Assembly: GCA_035629175.1 (NCBI GenBank)
Contig: DASPIL010000067.1
Coordinates: forward strand, 62,001 to 126,000
Reading direction: 5' to 3'
DNA: 64,000 bases
From: Verrucomicrobiia bacterium
GTDB taxonomy: Bacteria > Verrucomicrobiota > Verrucomicrobiia > Limisphaerales > DASXHY01
Below, in pieces: positions 9,301-16,150 of the stretch. The notes beneath the pieces were generated by a model, which made no database searches, was not told the DNA's origin, and saw nothing but the letters and a program-made list of their open reading frames with translations. Position numbers and translations under genes: made by a program. Positions within the stretch are counted from its first letter, which is position 1. Each line of letters begins with the position of its first letter.

Positions 9301-10141
9301 TATTCAGAGTGGTTTCCACCCCCTCCTGCGCGCTTTCCCTTGCCGCTGCCCCACCAAGCACCTTCAACCACTCGCGACCAGCGGTCTTGGGATCAACTCC
9401 CGCGGCACGAACGCGGCGAACATAGCTCAACAACCTGGCGGGAACGCCTAACGCGAACTCGCTGACGCCACCGATCGCCATGTTCGCCAAGAACACTTTG
9501 TCTGCGTCTTCCACGTCACCCACTGCAATGGCCTCCTCTGCGCCAGAATCGCCCGCAGACAGGCCGTATTGAGCGGCGGCTAGTGCAGGGTTAGCCATGC
9601 CTGCCGCGATTGTGGGGAGCATTGCGCCAGCAGCAGAAGGGATTACGTCAGACCAGAACTCGCCAGCGAACTGGGGATTTGGAACATGGGCGTCTTTGGC
9701 GCCTTGAGAGATGGCTTCGCCAGCCTTGTAGAGCGGGGATTGTTCTAGGAATTCCTGGGCTTGCTCGGGCGTTCGGGATGCCTGCTCCCGACTGGCCTCT
9801 CGCAATCGCTTCCGCTCCTCTGGTGGCATGAACCGCATCTCTCCAACATCAGAGACGGGCGGCGTCATGGCCGCAAGTCGCGCAGCGCCCTTGATGGTTC
9901 CGCCAACTCCAGTGCCATACCCACGCATGGCGCTTTGGCCAGCACTCGCGAGGCGACCCTGCTCCGCGGCCTGCGGATTCTCCGAAATGCGAAAGGCTTC
10001 TTCTACTACATCGAGCGGCGGTTGCTGGTCTCCTTCAAAGCGTAGCTTCCGGCCATCAGGCGAGGTGACTATCCAGCCGCGAATAGGCGAAGTAGACCTA
10101 GGACCCAGGCGTTCTGGCAATGCTGTGGATGAGTTGGGCAT
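3380..10141 (-). CDS. Giant 2253-residue polyvalent/internal virion-like protein
   Basis: A single uninterrupted frame spans more than half of the visible left element. The N-terminus carries a short 'WIVTSPDGRKLRFEG' segment of the kind seen at the start of very large phage internal or polyvalent proteins. Alanine/glycine-rich, partly hydrophobic helices follow at about residues 150-320. HEELIHG near residue 626 resembles a zinc-peptidase helix but has HExxxH spacing, not the canonical HExxH. Long helical, charged stretches fill the middle, and a hydrophobic helix (AAMLIALLLLAAGGIA) lies near residue 1975. No enzyme domain is identified. Candidate roles are an ejected virion protein or a co-transferred protein. 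Its neighbours are the LamG protein upstream and the primase-like gene downstream. Confidence 0.75.
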   Translation of the reverse strand: MPNSSTALPERLGPRSTSPIRGWIVTSPDGRKLRFEGDQQPPLDVVEEAFRISENPQAAEQGRLASAGQSAMRGYGTGVGGTIKGAARLAAMTPPVSDVGEMRFMPPEERKRLREASREQASRTPEQAQEFLEQSPLYKAGEAISQGAKDAHVPNPQFAGEFWSDVIPSAAGAMLPTIAAGMANPALAAAQYGLSAGDSGAEEAIAVGDVEDADKVFLANMAIGGVSEFALGVPARLLSYVRRVRAAGVDPKTAGREWLKVLGGAAARESAQEGVETTLNNLVAQQTFAPDRETLEGVPTAMAAGAVLGPVVGGAAFGVGKLTQDTPAKARKRNLRAVGQLFDYTTRQPFIDPDAPIQFGQQPRDSVEFVDSVNRETIEAPVESEGVTPIDQFFANQKARAYYDSINNQQIAEEPGTTGETTPIDALIAEQNQRVERLREMQLNRERRRAGRPSVPISGDAERVSGVEEIRRAGAKTIAQIQQLFPQANLSREQARVWRDAAWTDLDEPFPEPRQLKLRSIRLPSSEQPEVRVSRFHRTESRGVRPPMPPSNPTRFSIGEPLATSMPLPDAHKAVAGVLGSVPPNISFINDPAAPAGRVAMVAGSLPSIQLNLARHSSALQLADTLHEELIHGVWDMSEIREARSTIESLVSDARTQRQLNEGYNPNIAPEEAANELVRDLYQRHSESGFFRRALNHIRLFLNRLFGMSLSESSAALWITKTALRNLPTASSGERFALKHFPTSDSVAQRKSRPGLSEDQTKAIDHLAAAQAGAFAPETATPVRQLMAVVPENLSTAVQQRWMRPIAHLLNVSQAPIHQGTITDQTLRRTAAMQLIYQDGQIGERLAAMWAEVEKRQGEVSKIAKELPTMTAAEAASKLLSAVAEFGSKQFTGYIRNLSKSGTSLGEVAAKILNSGALKLDGHLVPPGVTRNVIEQISNDHSIVIEGKTAKEIVDQARTSERIELPTAQQGYLAVLLGDPMTGLGIDGLAPLLHRFRNLPRAVESLRSIHADQAAAESQMRKFQDWFGKNGKVSVREWSVRYHKLTTEAKRASDIAQEIDSKLDNAHQRLLGAVKAIQMTEALINSEHYRRALASALAETGVHQLLIDDAGGHFYRVVGPVTGTEYRIFLTPTQKTEAENFQQAASLLQEFHSAIQNPETPPGDRASFEYAAEFIAAHWMDPALGPKHTSFENFDPKNALGWLRTRQQLLESVGGRPVRKAQIDALALDAISDKVTKLSLDPEAGDFRFTTLVISALKAHGLSTKPSDVSFYRENIANPVLASHQDFAGAQYRVGDIIPNSGERVLAEDIAVMDAQFRHDESLRDIGESPQAGAEPILIHETIQGKKIARKAVPTGPKTVPRGLMRWSIDLAHQWSAATNEQRESLLNQFFIDPVLFKRIVLSACFEPDPSFHFAADLQPRLLETAEHVRRGEVVIQSLDELAQSLYGATNTDFDRLKADLLRVLKLEIAAFMNRFSKHVVGQLAESNLESIRKFLVVSLEVDGSFVKARGNLIAPSSFFKFSRIDTTERKSLRANLTNAASVRSIDSMMSARDALKALRRELQAELDQAGRSPENQQEALKRQSTMRKLGNIRYDMSEIDSRIEVFETEIRKAERAADRGAEDLRSTARQVLAEIGQPLSAFLLSPPKTTFGNLFSGSFVAQVVLDAHTRGAVRALFTAAHWPVLMSKAVVGNVARAFQSVPALKRFTGNLPLIRAGAEFVTKLAEEQAALGKRLREMGINNGFDAGNRFQAELAAPLGFGGQVFASENAPTDIGYHALVRPLRFFNGWITSWLGSSWSPRAADLGANMLNLAYAIDYMRWVASFGKRIAAARGGADKLDATNPLQMITAEEIDVTPKQMRWLREYFAPAGSLESILFSYAKRVSVSPENERADVPLIDDSTPEGKVRLEAVVRSFAQRSNKLARTNSPTTFALSAEWSVLGFFKKYAANAADQMMKLFPRDWRTLSSGREREIAAMLIALLLLAAGGIASHEFGLLLNKAIMDKATGLPSLSNLANQEPDERRVGEYLGASMANIMPFANFFADRLFSNSPRSATDIAAIVPHIDLVQNIWREAGNAAKTGDFAKAAFNMTSRYGGIYNAIGNRLPGFREMNQEANLLRSLRAAAPQGVEPRVFSGTGAKPKAGTRHLRSTMTLATAGNLSEAQRELGKAVAAKVSAGASRTDALREVRRQLAARAPSNRVFGKRLIGTDRKRVLRALDSSGRTALEAAERRLAALRGPSTQRPKLRALSF

Positions 10142-10243
10142 ATGGAATTGCTACGATTGAGTGGGGTTGATTGCGGCAGTGGACAGCAAAACAAATCTGA
10201 TCTGAGATTGTCATCGAAACGCTCCATCTTTGTGCCACTTTGA

Positions 10244-11038
10244 CTATTGTGCCGCTAGAGTGTCGATTTCGTCCTGCGTGAGCACGCGATTGTAAATGCG
10301 AATATCGTCAACCGATCCTCGGAAATACCTCAGGTCATTCGTATTAACATGCCCAATTCGAAACGGGATGCTCATCGAGGTTTTTAGATTTCCCGTCAGC
10401 ACGCCTTTGACCGTTTGTTGCCCGCCGTCGACGTAGAGCAGCAAATTCGTTCCATTATAAGCCGCCGCGACGTGGTGCCATGCGTTATCGCTGATGGCTG
10501 CATTGCTCTCGGCTGGGCTAATGTTGGTGTTCGCGGTGTTCCAGCAGTAGAAGGCAAGCTTTGAGTTTGACGCTGTATGCTGAAGGAGAAAAACGCGGCT
10601 CCCTGTGGTTATTGAATCCCTGCTCGCCACAGCGTCCGAGAAGCCATCAGAGACAGCCCCGGGTGTTTTGATCCAAAGAGCCAGCGTGATAGCTGCCCCA
10701 GATAAATCGAACGCATCGGCCCTCGGAATGTTCACGTATTGGTTTGTGCCGCTCAGTTGAATGGCGGACGCACCGACTCTTCCCGCCGTCCAGGTCGGTG
10801 AGCCGAGAAGGGTTCCGGTATTAGTCGTTCCGGTTGAGTCGATAACTGATGTCCCCGATCCATCGTCAAGCTTCCACCAGCCCACAAGGCCATTAGTAAC
10901 AAATGGGTCCGGCGTCGGCGCCTGCATCTGCATTTGGCGCTTTTTGGCTTGGACCCCTTGAAGCCAAAGCATTTGAGCGAGCGCATAAAACGGCACGAGA
11001 ACGCACACGATCAAAACCAACACGTATTTGAATTTCAT
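10244..11038 (-). CDS. Secreted LamG/concanavalin-fold protein
   Basis: The N-terminus is a short basic segment and a hydrophobic helix (YVLVLIVCVLVPFYALA), which reads as a signal peptide or anchor. The rest matches a LamG-type lectin/glucanase-fold domain: GLVGWWKLDDGSGTSVIDSTG, then YVNIPRADAFDLSGAAITLALWIK, HHVAAAYNGTNLLLYVDG and a closing SVDDIRIYNRVLTQDEIDTL. Such domains bind carbohydrate or protein surfaces outside the cytoplasm. ATG 11038 is preferred over GTG 11053. It lies between the excisionase-like gene and the giant gene on the same strand and could act in attachment of the element's particle. That role is inference. Confidence 0.75.
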   Translation of the reverse strand: MKFKYVLVLIVCVLVPFYALAQMLWLQGVQAKKRQMQMQAPTPDPFVTNGLVGWWKLDDGSGTSVIDSTGTTNTGTLLGSPTWTAGRVGASAIQLSGTNQYVNIPRADAFDLSGAAITLALWIKTPGAVSDGFSDAVASRDSITTGSRVFLLQHTASNSKLAFYCWNTANTNISPAESNAAISDNAWHHVAAAYNGTNLLLYVDGGQQTVKGVLTGNLKTSMSIPFRIGHVNTNDLRYFRGSVDDIRIYNRVLTQDEIDTLAAQ

Positions 11039-11089
11039 GCTTCTGATCTTCACAATAACCGGTTTATGATTGCCTCGAAAAAGGTGTTT

Positions 11090-11344
11090 TTATGATCCAT
11101 GCGTCGGCTCGACGGAGCTCAAAATCAGGTTCCGGACACTCTCCATGTGGAACAGGCGAACCCCCGATTTTTGACCGCGAACACGCAAGAGAATGCCCTT
11201 TACTCGCCCGTCTTGCAGGAGGTTGTAAAGTGTCCCTCGCTTAATGCCGAAGTACCGCTGCACATCAGCGGCGCGGCCAAACTCGGGTAATACGTTGGAG
11301 AAATCCCCGGGTCGCGGGGTGGTTACGGTCAGGTCTTGGTTCAT
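11090..11344 (-). CDS. HTH_17/excisionase-like DNA-binding protein
   Basis: The 84-residue protein has the winged-helix pattern of the excisionase/MerR-type HTH_17 family: FGRAADVQRYFGIKRGTLYNLLQDGRVKG, then a basic wing (RVRGQKSGVRLFHMESVRNLI). It lies 158 bases from the end of the integrase gene on the same strand. This is the usual place for a directionality factor, so control of excision is likely. A general regulator is the alternative. Confidence 0.7.
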   Translation of the reverse strand: MNQDLTVTTPRPGDFSNVLPEFGRAADVQRYFGIKRGTLYNLLQDGRVKGILLRVRGQKSGVRLFHMESVRNLILSSVEPTHGS

Positions 11345-11502
11345 AATGTTGAACCATTATGTCAGATATGAAGATCTTGGGAAGACCCTGCCCGTCGAGT
11401 TATGTTAACAATTTAGCGTAAAACTCCGATGAGCATTGAGAAAAGCGGCCTAGACGATTGTTCCAGTTTTTTTGTTTGCGACACTCTTGTGCCGCTGTGA
11501 GC

Positions 11503-12675
11503 CTATTTTGATTCGACTTTGGTTACGTCCGGCAAGTTTTGAATCGCTGCAACAGTGTCTGCCGCGGATAGGTGGGTATAGCGATTGCTCACCGCGGCAG
11601 AGTCATGGCCTACGATCAACTGCGCCAAAGCGTTGCTGGCGCCTGATGCCTTTAGCATCGTCACAAGGCTATGGCGAAGGCTGTGGAAGGTAATTTCGTT
11701 CACCTGACGCTTCGCTTTTCGGCCTTTGCCGGAGGACGCGTGGTGCTTGGGTCGCGGCAACATCAGGCCAGCCGGGATGAGAATCTCCTCCGCGAAAGCT
11801 TTGCTTAATTTAGCTGTGTTCTCTTCCGCCATTTCAGCGAACCGCGGGAATACGTACGTGCGAGAATCGTCTGATGAGGGCAGGCGGCTTAGGTAATCGG
11901 CTAAGGGTTCTGCCAAATGCATCGAGAGGCGTTTACCAGTCTTCTTCGTGACAAACCAAATTGACTTTTCGGATAAATCAACCTGTTGCCAGGTGAGCCG
12001 GGCGCAATCGCCGAGCCGCTGCCCGGTATAAAGACCTGTCAGAACAAGGCCCCGCCAAAGTGAGTCTTCACAGGTCAACAGAACCTTGCGAATCTCCGGA
12101 AGGGTCATTTCCCGCCGGTTGGTGCCCGCTTCTTTCAGTGGTTTGATCGGAGCTGCGGGATTTCTGCTGATGTATCCATGTTGGACCGCGCCGTTTAAGC
12201 AGGCGCGAACGATTCGAAGGTTGGTATTCGCAGTGCCAACAGAGACCGATTCAGCACACGCGTCACGAAACCGCAAGATCGCGTCTGAGTTGAGGCTTTC
12301 GATGTTTTTTTCGGCTGCGGTTCCGATGTGATCCAGGAAGGCCTGAATGCCGTAACAGTACCGCGTGTGGCTCCCCGCTTCTGTCTCAAGCTCCTTTGTG
12401 GCCAGCCATCGTTTGCACCAGCCATTGATGGTCTCTTGGGGCAGCGTTTTGCCGGAAACCAACATAATTGAAGCGACACCGTCGGCGATAATTTCCCGAG
12501 CTCGATCGGAGTTGAGCTGATCCCCGTGGAGGGCTGCCTTTGCCCACGCACGACAAATCTGCTCGGCTTCCTTTTTGTTTTCCGTTCTAGTGGATTTGAA
12601 GTGTCTCACGCCGTCCGGGGTGATGAAGGCGCAAAACCAATTCGGCTTCCCGGGTTGTTTGTGAACGCTTGCCAT
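11503..12675 (-). CDS. Tyrosine recombinase/integrase of the left element
   Basis: The C-terminal catalytic domain shows the family residues in order: the first arginine in GLYTGQRLGDCARL, HSLRH (box II), GHDS and the nucleophile tyrosine in SNRYTHLS. The N-terminal part is the AP2-like arm (WFCAFITPDGVRHF) and the core-binding SAM-like domain. ATG 12675 (MASVHKQPG) is chosen because GAGG lies about 7 bases upstream. The longer frame to 12759 lacks this support. The gene points away from the tRNA fragment at 12826, which lies 150 bases upstream of its start, as expected of an integrase beside its own att site. Confidence 0.9.
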   Translation of the reverse strand: MASVHKQPGKPNWFCAFITPDGVRHFKSTRTENKKEAEQICRAWAKAALHGDQLNSDRAREIIADGVASIMLVSGKTLPQETINGWCKRWLATKELETEAGSHTRYCYGIQAFLDHIGTAAEKNIESLNSDAILRFRDACAESVSVGTANTNLRIVRACLNGAVQHGYISRNPAAPIKPLKEAGTNRREMTLPEIRKVLLTCEDSLWRGLVLTGLYTGQRLGDCARLTWQQVDLSEKSIWFVTKKTGKRLSMHLAEPLADYLSRLPSSDDSRTYVFPRFAEMAEENTAKLSKAFAEEILIPAGLMLPRPKHHASSGKGRKAKRQVNEITFHSLRHSLVTMLKASGASNALAQLIVGHDSAAVSNRYTHLSAADTVAAIQNLPDVTKVESK

Positions 12676-12825
12676 ACGAACCTCAGTTTTCTCTCCGCAA
12701 CGCGATCCTCTCGTCGAAAGAGTTCTCGCATACCATGGCATAACGTAGGGGAGAGTCAAACCTGTTTATAAGGTCCTTGTTTATGCGTGTTTGGTCCGAA
12801 TCTCAATGCGGAAGTGACGTACAGG

Positions 12826-12848
12826 TTCAAGTCCTGTCGCGGGCACCA
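12826..12848 (+). repeat. att site: tRNA 3'-end fragment, first copy
   Basis: The 23 bases starting TTCAAGTCCT and ending GGGCACCA are the T loop, 3' half of the T stem, acceptor strand and CCA end of a tRNA gene. The identical 23 bases recur at 28206-28228. Here the T stem is complete (ACAGG at 12821-12825 pairs with CCTGT), but no matching GCCCGCG acceptor half lies upstream, so this is a fragment and not a gene. It is the shared junction of the two integrated elements. Confidence 0.85.
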
Positions 12849-12862
12849 ACAACGACAGGCCT

Positions 12863-13801
12863 TTGCAAAATTCAGAGGCGATTCCCCTAACACAAAACCT
12901 GACGCGGGAGCTCCTGCAGGCGCTTGCCGAGGCCGGCCGAATTGCATCGATGATGCTCGGAACTTCGGCCCCACCGATTCAAACCCGTTCGGATTTTTCC
13001 CTGACCGTTGCCGAGGCCGTAAACGAATTTCTTCGCGCGAAGGCGCGGGCCGGCCGCTCCGATCGTTACCTGCGAACGCTTCGCGTGACTCTCAAAAGTT
13101 TCGCAAAAGGCCGATTCTCAAAACCGCTTAGCGAAGTCACCGTCAGCGACGTCGAGGCCTGGCTTGAATCACAGAACTGGTCTGCTCGGACACAGAAGGG
13201 ATACCTGTCAGACGTTCGCACGCTCTTCAATTTTGCGATCAAGCGAGGCTTGGTGAATCAGAATCCGGCTGCCGCGGTGGAATTGCCCGACTGGGAGGAA
13301 GCGCCGAAGTCGTTGCATTTGCCTGGCCAGGTCAAAACGGTTTTGGAATTTTCCAGGTCGTACGATCCAAACATCTGCAGGTCGCTTGCAGTCCGCTACT
13401 TCTCAGGCCTGCGATCGGCCGAGATCGAGCGCATCGAGGAGGAAGACATCAAGGCGGAGTTCATCGAGGTTACGGCCGCGAAAAGCAAAACGCGGCGCCG
13501 TAGATTAGTTCCGATCCAGCCGAATCTGAAAGCGTGGCTGCAGCTCGGGGGCGAATTGCCGTTGCACGACGTGAACAATCGCATGCGATGGTTCACTGCG
13601 GCGTTGAAGAAAAGGCATGGCATCGACTGGCCGCACAACGTTACCCGCCATTCCTGGTGCAGCTATCACCTGGCGCATTTCCGGAACGCGGCCGAAACCG
13701 CTCTGCAGGCCGGCCACACGGAACAAATGCTCTTCCAGCATTACCGCGAGTTGGTGACGCCTGACCAGGCGAAGGAGTTCTGGGCGATCGCGCCAGGCTA
13801 A
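12863..13801 (+). CDS. Tyrosine recombinase/integrase of the provirus
   Basis: The catalytic residues are visible: arginine in YFSGLRSAEIERI, HNVTRHSW in place of the usual HxLRH, AGHTE, and the tyrosine in LFQHYREL. A core-binding domain (LTVAEAVNEFLRAKARAGRSDRYL) precedes them. At about 312 residues it is a short, single-module integrase with no relation beyond the family to the neighbouring left-element recombinase. The frame opens with TTG 12863, 14 bases after the att copy, and ATG 12950 is an alternative start. It is the only + strand gene in this part and its 3' end overlaps a small - strand gene by a few bases. Confidence 0.9.
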   Translation: MQNSEAIPLTQNLTRELLQALAEAGRIASMMLGTSAPPIQTRSDFSLTVAEAVNEFLRAKARAGRSDRYLRTLRVTLKSFAKGRFSKPLSEVTVSDVEAWLESQNWSARTQKGYLSDVRTLFNFAIKRGLVNQNPAAAVELPDWEEAPKSLHLPGQVKTVLEFSRSYDPNICRSLAVRYFSGLRSAEIERIEEEDIKAEFIEVTAAKSKTRRRRLVPIQPNLKAWLQLGGELPLHDVNNRMRWFTAALKKRHGIDWPHNVTRHSWCSYHLAHFRNAAETALQAGHTEQMLFQHYRELVTPDQAKEFWAIAPG

Positions 13802-13926
13802 CCGAAGAGAGTCTTGAGGCCGACGCGAACGCGATCGCGTTTGAACGCGGTGCATTTTTTCCGGCGAACGAAGCGGCCGGTTTTGCGGGATCTGCAGACG
13901 GTGCGTTTTGTTTTCCAGGTCTTCAC
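13798..13926 (-). CDS. Very basic 42-residue protein
   Basis: This short frame begins at GTG 13926, which overlaps the stop of the preceding gene as GTGA, the coupling used throughout this gene train. The translation contains about 18 lysines and arginines (KTWKTKRTVCRSRKTGRFVR...) and two cysteines. Its charge suggests nucleic acid or membrane binding, for example a DNA-associated virion protein. No family is recognised. It ends inside the convergent end of the integrase gene. Confidence 0.55.
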   Translation of the reverse strand: MKTWKTKRTVCRSRKTGRFVRRKKCTAFKRDRVRVGLKTLFG

Positions 13927-14342
13927 TTGTTCACTGTGATTGTTCCATCGGGCGAAACCGTGACGCTGTTCGTCTGTCCACCTACTCGCGTAAATTTCAC
14001 GGTGCCGTAAACGCTTGAGATTTGCGCTGAGACGATCGCGGGATCGTCCTTGAGGTGTTCAGCCAGGCTGACCAGGCCGGCGCTCCTGCAGCCCGTGGAA
14101 AGCGTCAGCATCGAAGCCAACGCGATCATTGAAAGGATCCTCCGGATCGGTACGTCGGCGGCAGATTGCTTGGTCTTGTTAACCCCGGCCCGAATGAATC
14201 CCAGGGCGAGAGCAAAGAGTGCTGCGTAGATTTCGTCCGGAACTTTCCACCAGCCCTGCCAGGATCCAAAGAGGAGACCGAACACGGCCGCGACCGTTCC
14301 ATATGTCTTTTTACCGTTGAGCAATGTGATCAGGTTTTGCAT
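13923..14342 (-). CDS. Holin-like membrane protein with a lipobox-like internal segment
   Basis: Residues 1-55 carry two hydrophobic helices (TYGTVAAVFGLLFGSWQGWW and EIYAALFALALGFIRAGV) with a short basic start, as in small phage holins. A second basic-hydrophobic segment, IRRILSMIALASMLTLSTGC, around residue 70 ends in a lipobox-like LSTGC. A soluble beta-rich tail of about 50 residues follows. The protein may be a fusion of a holin-like part and a lipoprotein (spanin-like) part, or the lipoprotein may also be made from an internal ATG. It lies in the lysis-like end of the train. No endolysin gene was recognised. Confidence 0.55.
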   Translation of the reverse strand: MQNLITLLNGKKTYGTVAAVFGLLFGSWQGWWKVPDEIYAALFALALGFIRAGVNKTKQSAADVPIRRILSMIALASMLTLSTGCRSAGLVSLAEHLKDDPAIVSAQISSVYGTVKFTRVGGQTNSVTVSPDGTITVNK

Positions 14343-14538
14343 AGAGGTTGGGGGATTTTTGTTCCGAAAGAATTTCTAGCTTGGTCTCGATGCGAGCCAG
14401 GCGCGTGTTGAATCCGGAAAGGATTGTGACCAGGCCAATGATCCCGGCCGCCGTCACTGTTGCGAGAACCGTCGTAATGAATTTCAACAAACGATCATGG
14501 CGAGCGTCCGGAATCGGCGATGGAAGAAAGTTCATCAT
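14311..14538 (-). CDS. One-helix membrane protein with coiled coil, XhlA-like in style
   Basis: ATG 14538 overlaps the previous stop as ATGA, which fixes the start and rejects a longer frame. The 75-residue protein has one membrane helix (FITTVLATVTAAGIIGLVTIL) and then a heptad-like segment (FNTRLARIETKLEILSEQ). Small proteins with a single helix and a coiled coil often sit beside phage holins. The neighbouring downstream gene is holin-like, so a part in lysis is plausible. This is inference from architecture. Confidence 0.55.
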   Translation of the reverse strand: MMNFLPSPIPDARHDRLLKFITTVLATVTAAGIIGLVTILSGFNTRLARIETKLEILSEQKSPNLYAKPDHIAQR

Positions 14539-14906
14539 GCTCGAGCAAGCCACCGCTGCAGGAATCGGATCCCGCCCAGATAGATGAACGCACCGACAAC
14601 GATAACCACCCAGAGCTGCCATGGAATGAATTTCAGGATCCCGGAGATCATCGCGCCGATGCCGTTGCGCACGTTGTCGCGCCCTTCCGCAAGGCCTTCG
14701 ACAAACCCGGAACGATAACCGGCTCCGACGCTTTCCAGCTTACCGCTGGCGGCCGCCATGTCTCGTGCGTAGCGGTCCTGGGAAATCGTGCCCTCCTGCA
14801 GACGGCGATTGGCCTGGTCATCAAGGGCTTCCTGCAGCCGCGCATGACTGTCGGTGGCTTCGTGCTCGGTCTGAACGTTTCCGGCAAGCCAGTCGTAAAG
14901 GCTCAT
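14535..14906 (-). CDS. Virion or lysis membrane protein, 123 aa
   Basis: The first 85 residues are charged and helical (TDSHARLQEALDDQANRRLQEG) and are followed by a C-terminal membrane helix (WQLWVVIVVGAFIYLGGI) and a basic end. Start and stop both form 4-base ATGA overlaps with the neighbours. The position between the spike-like proteins and the holin-like genes suggests a virion membrane or DNA-delivery role. No family is recognised. Confidence 0.55.
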   Translation of the reverse strand: MSLYDWLAGNVQTEHEATDSHARLQEALDDQANRRLQEGTISQDRYARDMAAASGKLESVGAGYRSGFVEGLAEGRDNVRNGIGAMISGILKFIPWQLWVVIVVGAFIYLGGIRFLQRWLARA

Positions 14907-16150
14907 AGCGGGTTTATTTTGAGGTTCCGGAACGCAAATGCCGAATTTGATGAGCCGCTTAAATTAACCGTTCCGACAAACCCCGCGGTATACAGCGCGT
15001 TCGACGCGGTGACTGTCGCACCATTGACAGTCCACGAAAGGTTTGACCCGGTGAGACTGAATGAAAAAGGATACCACTGCCCTGCTGTGAGATTTACCGG
15101 CTCACTGGAATTTAAAACGGTTGGAGACTCAGGCGGACCCGCCCATATTCGGCAGAGTTGGTTTGTGTGATCGTAGGCCGCAAAATAACTCTGCGAAGCG
15201 TTGGTGTTTGCCCTTGCGATGATTCCCCCCAACCGAGAGGAAATGCGCATCAGCTCACCTGTAATGACGGCATCTGATATTGCCTTGTTTGACAGCAAAC
15301 TTCGCCAGGCAAACCCCGCACTTGGAACCGTCAGGACCCCTCCAGAAAGCGTTGGCGGGTTGGTGTGCATGAAGTCGCTGACGTCTGCCCAGTCGTCAGA
15401 ATCCGCCAACACGTTTCCGGACGCGTCCGTCCAGCGCATTTCCCGAAACGCGGCAGACACGCCGTAAACATGAATCGTCGGGTGACCATCGGCAGGAACG
15501 CCTCCGTTTATTGTGTGCAAAATGTTCGTGATGAGAACGCCGGTTGTGTGATCCCAAAGGTAAACGTTGCCGCTTGCTCCATTCGTGTTTTCCACCCTCA
15601 AACGGTAAGGTTTCAGAAGGTCTATTCCCTGAGGAATGGGATACAGCCTAACGATTTCCACGCCGTTGCTTCTGTCAACGATTTGCAAGTCATCAGACTT
15701 CTCGCCGAGCATTGCCATCAGCGCGAAGTTGTTGCCCGCACGTCTATAACGCAGGCCTATCCCGCCATGCCACGATCCACCACCTGGAAAATCTGAAGCA
15801 GCTTCAAAAACGCCGTTCGTTTCCAAAGCCAAAAGTGTTATTACGGCTTCAAACGACGAGTTCGCCACGGTGTTGGTGCCAATCATCCCATAGACCGAAC
15901 CCGTGTTGAAATTGCTTGTTCCGTGCAGTACAACGCCGTTTGTCGATTGATAGAGAAGTTGCGAAGAGTTCGTTTCCGTGACGTTGGAATGTGGAGCCAC
16001 AAGAAAACTTCCCGTGTTGAAATTCAATTCCTCAGCACGAACTGCCGTGATGAGATCCCCAGGCGACATCCTATCCCCGACGACAAAGCGAGTGAACGTT
16101 GCCGCTTCTGCGGAAAGGCAAAGCAACAGAATAGAGAGGATGCGATTCAC
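14903..16150 (-). CDS. Secreted protein with C-terminal LamG-like domain
   Basis: GTG 16150 overlaps the previous stop as GTGA and is followed at once by a signal peptide (NRILSILLLCLSAEA). The remaining 400 residues are rich in Thr, Asn, Ser and Gly, as in extracellular beta proteins. About residues 55-210 and again 265-415 look like two concanavalin/LamG-like sandwiches, for example the WHGGIGLRYRRAGNNFALMAML and QWYPFSFSLTGSNLSWTVNG segments. It is a candidate receptor-binding or spike component, paired with the adhesin-like protein encoded before it. Confidence 0.6.
   Translation of the reverse strand: MNRILSILLLCLSAEAATFTRFVVGDRMSPGDLITAVRAEELNFNTGSFLVAPHSNVTETNSSQLLYQSTNGVVLHGTSNFNTGSVYGMIGTNTVANSSFEAVITLLALETNGVFEAASDFPGGGSWHGGIGLRYRRAGNNFALMAMLGEKSDDLQIVDRSNGVEIVRLYPIPQGIDLLKPYRLRVENTNGASGNVYLWDHTTGVLITNILHTINGGVPADGHPTIHVYGVSAAFREMRWTDASGNVLADSDDWADVSDFMHTNPPTLSGGVLTVPSAGFAWRSLLSNKAISDAVITGELMRISSRLGGIIARANTNASQSYFAAYDHTNQLCRIWAGPPESPTVLNSSEPVNLTAGQWYPFSFSLTGSNLSWTVNGATVTASNALYTAGFVGTVNLSGSSNSAFAFRNLKINPL

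Larger units (their letters stand above)
1..12848. mobile_element. Left integrated element, left end outside the window
   Basis: Genes of mobile-element type occupy this stretch: a VirE-type primase, a giant polyvalent protein, a LamG protein, an excisionase-like protein and an integrase. The right boundary is set by the tRNA 3'-end fragment at 12826-12848. No second copy of this fragment and no intact tRNA occurs to its left within the window, so the other end, and probably the whole target tRNA gene, lie beyond position 1. No capsid, portal or terminase gene was recognised. It may be a phage, a phage satellite or another integrative element. Confidence 0.6.

Noticed and set aside
12821-12848. 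Functional tRNA gene at the element junction
   Set aside because: Only the T arm, acceptor 3' strand and CCA are present. No GCCCGCG acceptor half or anticodon arm lies upstream.
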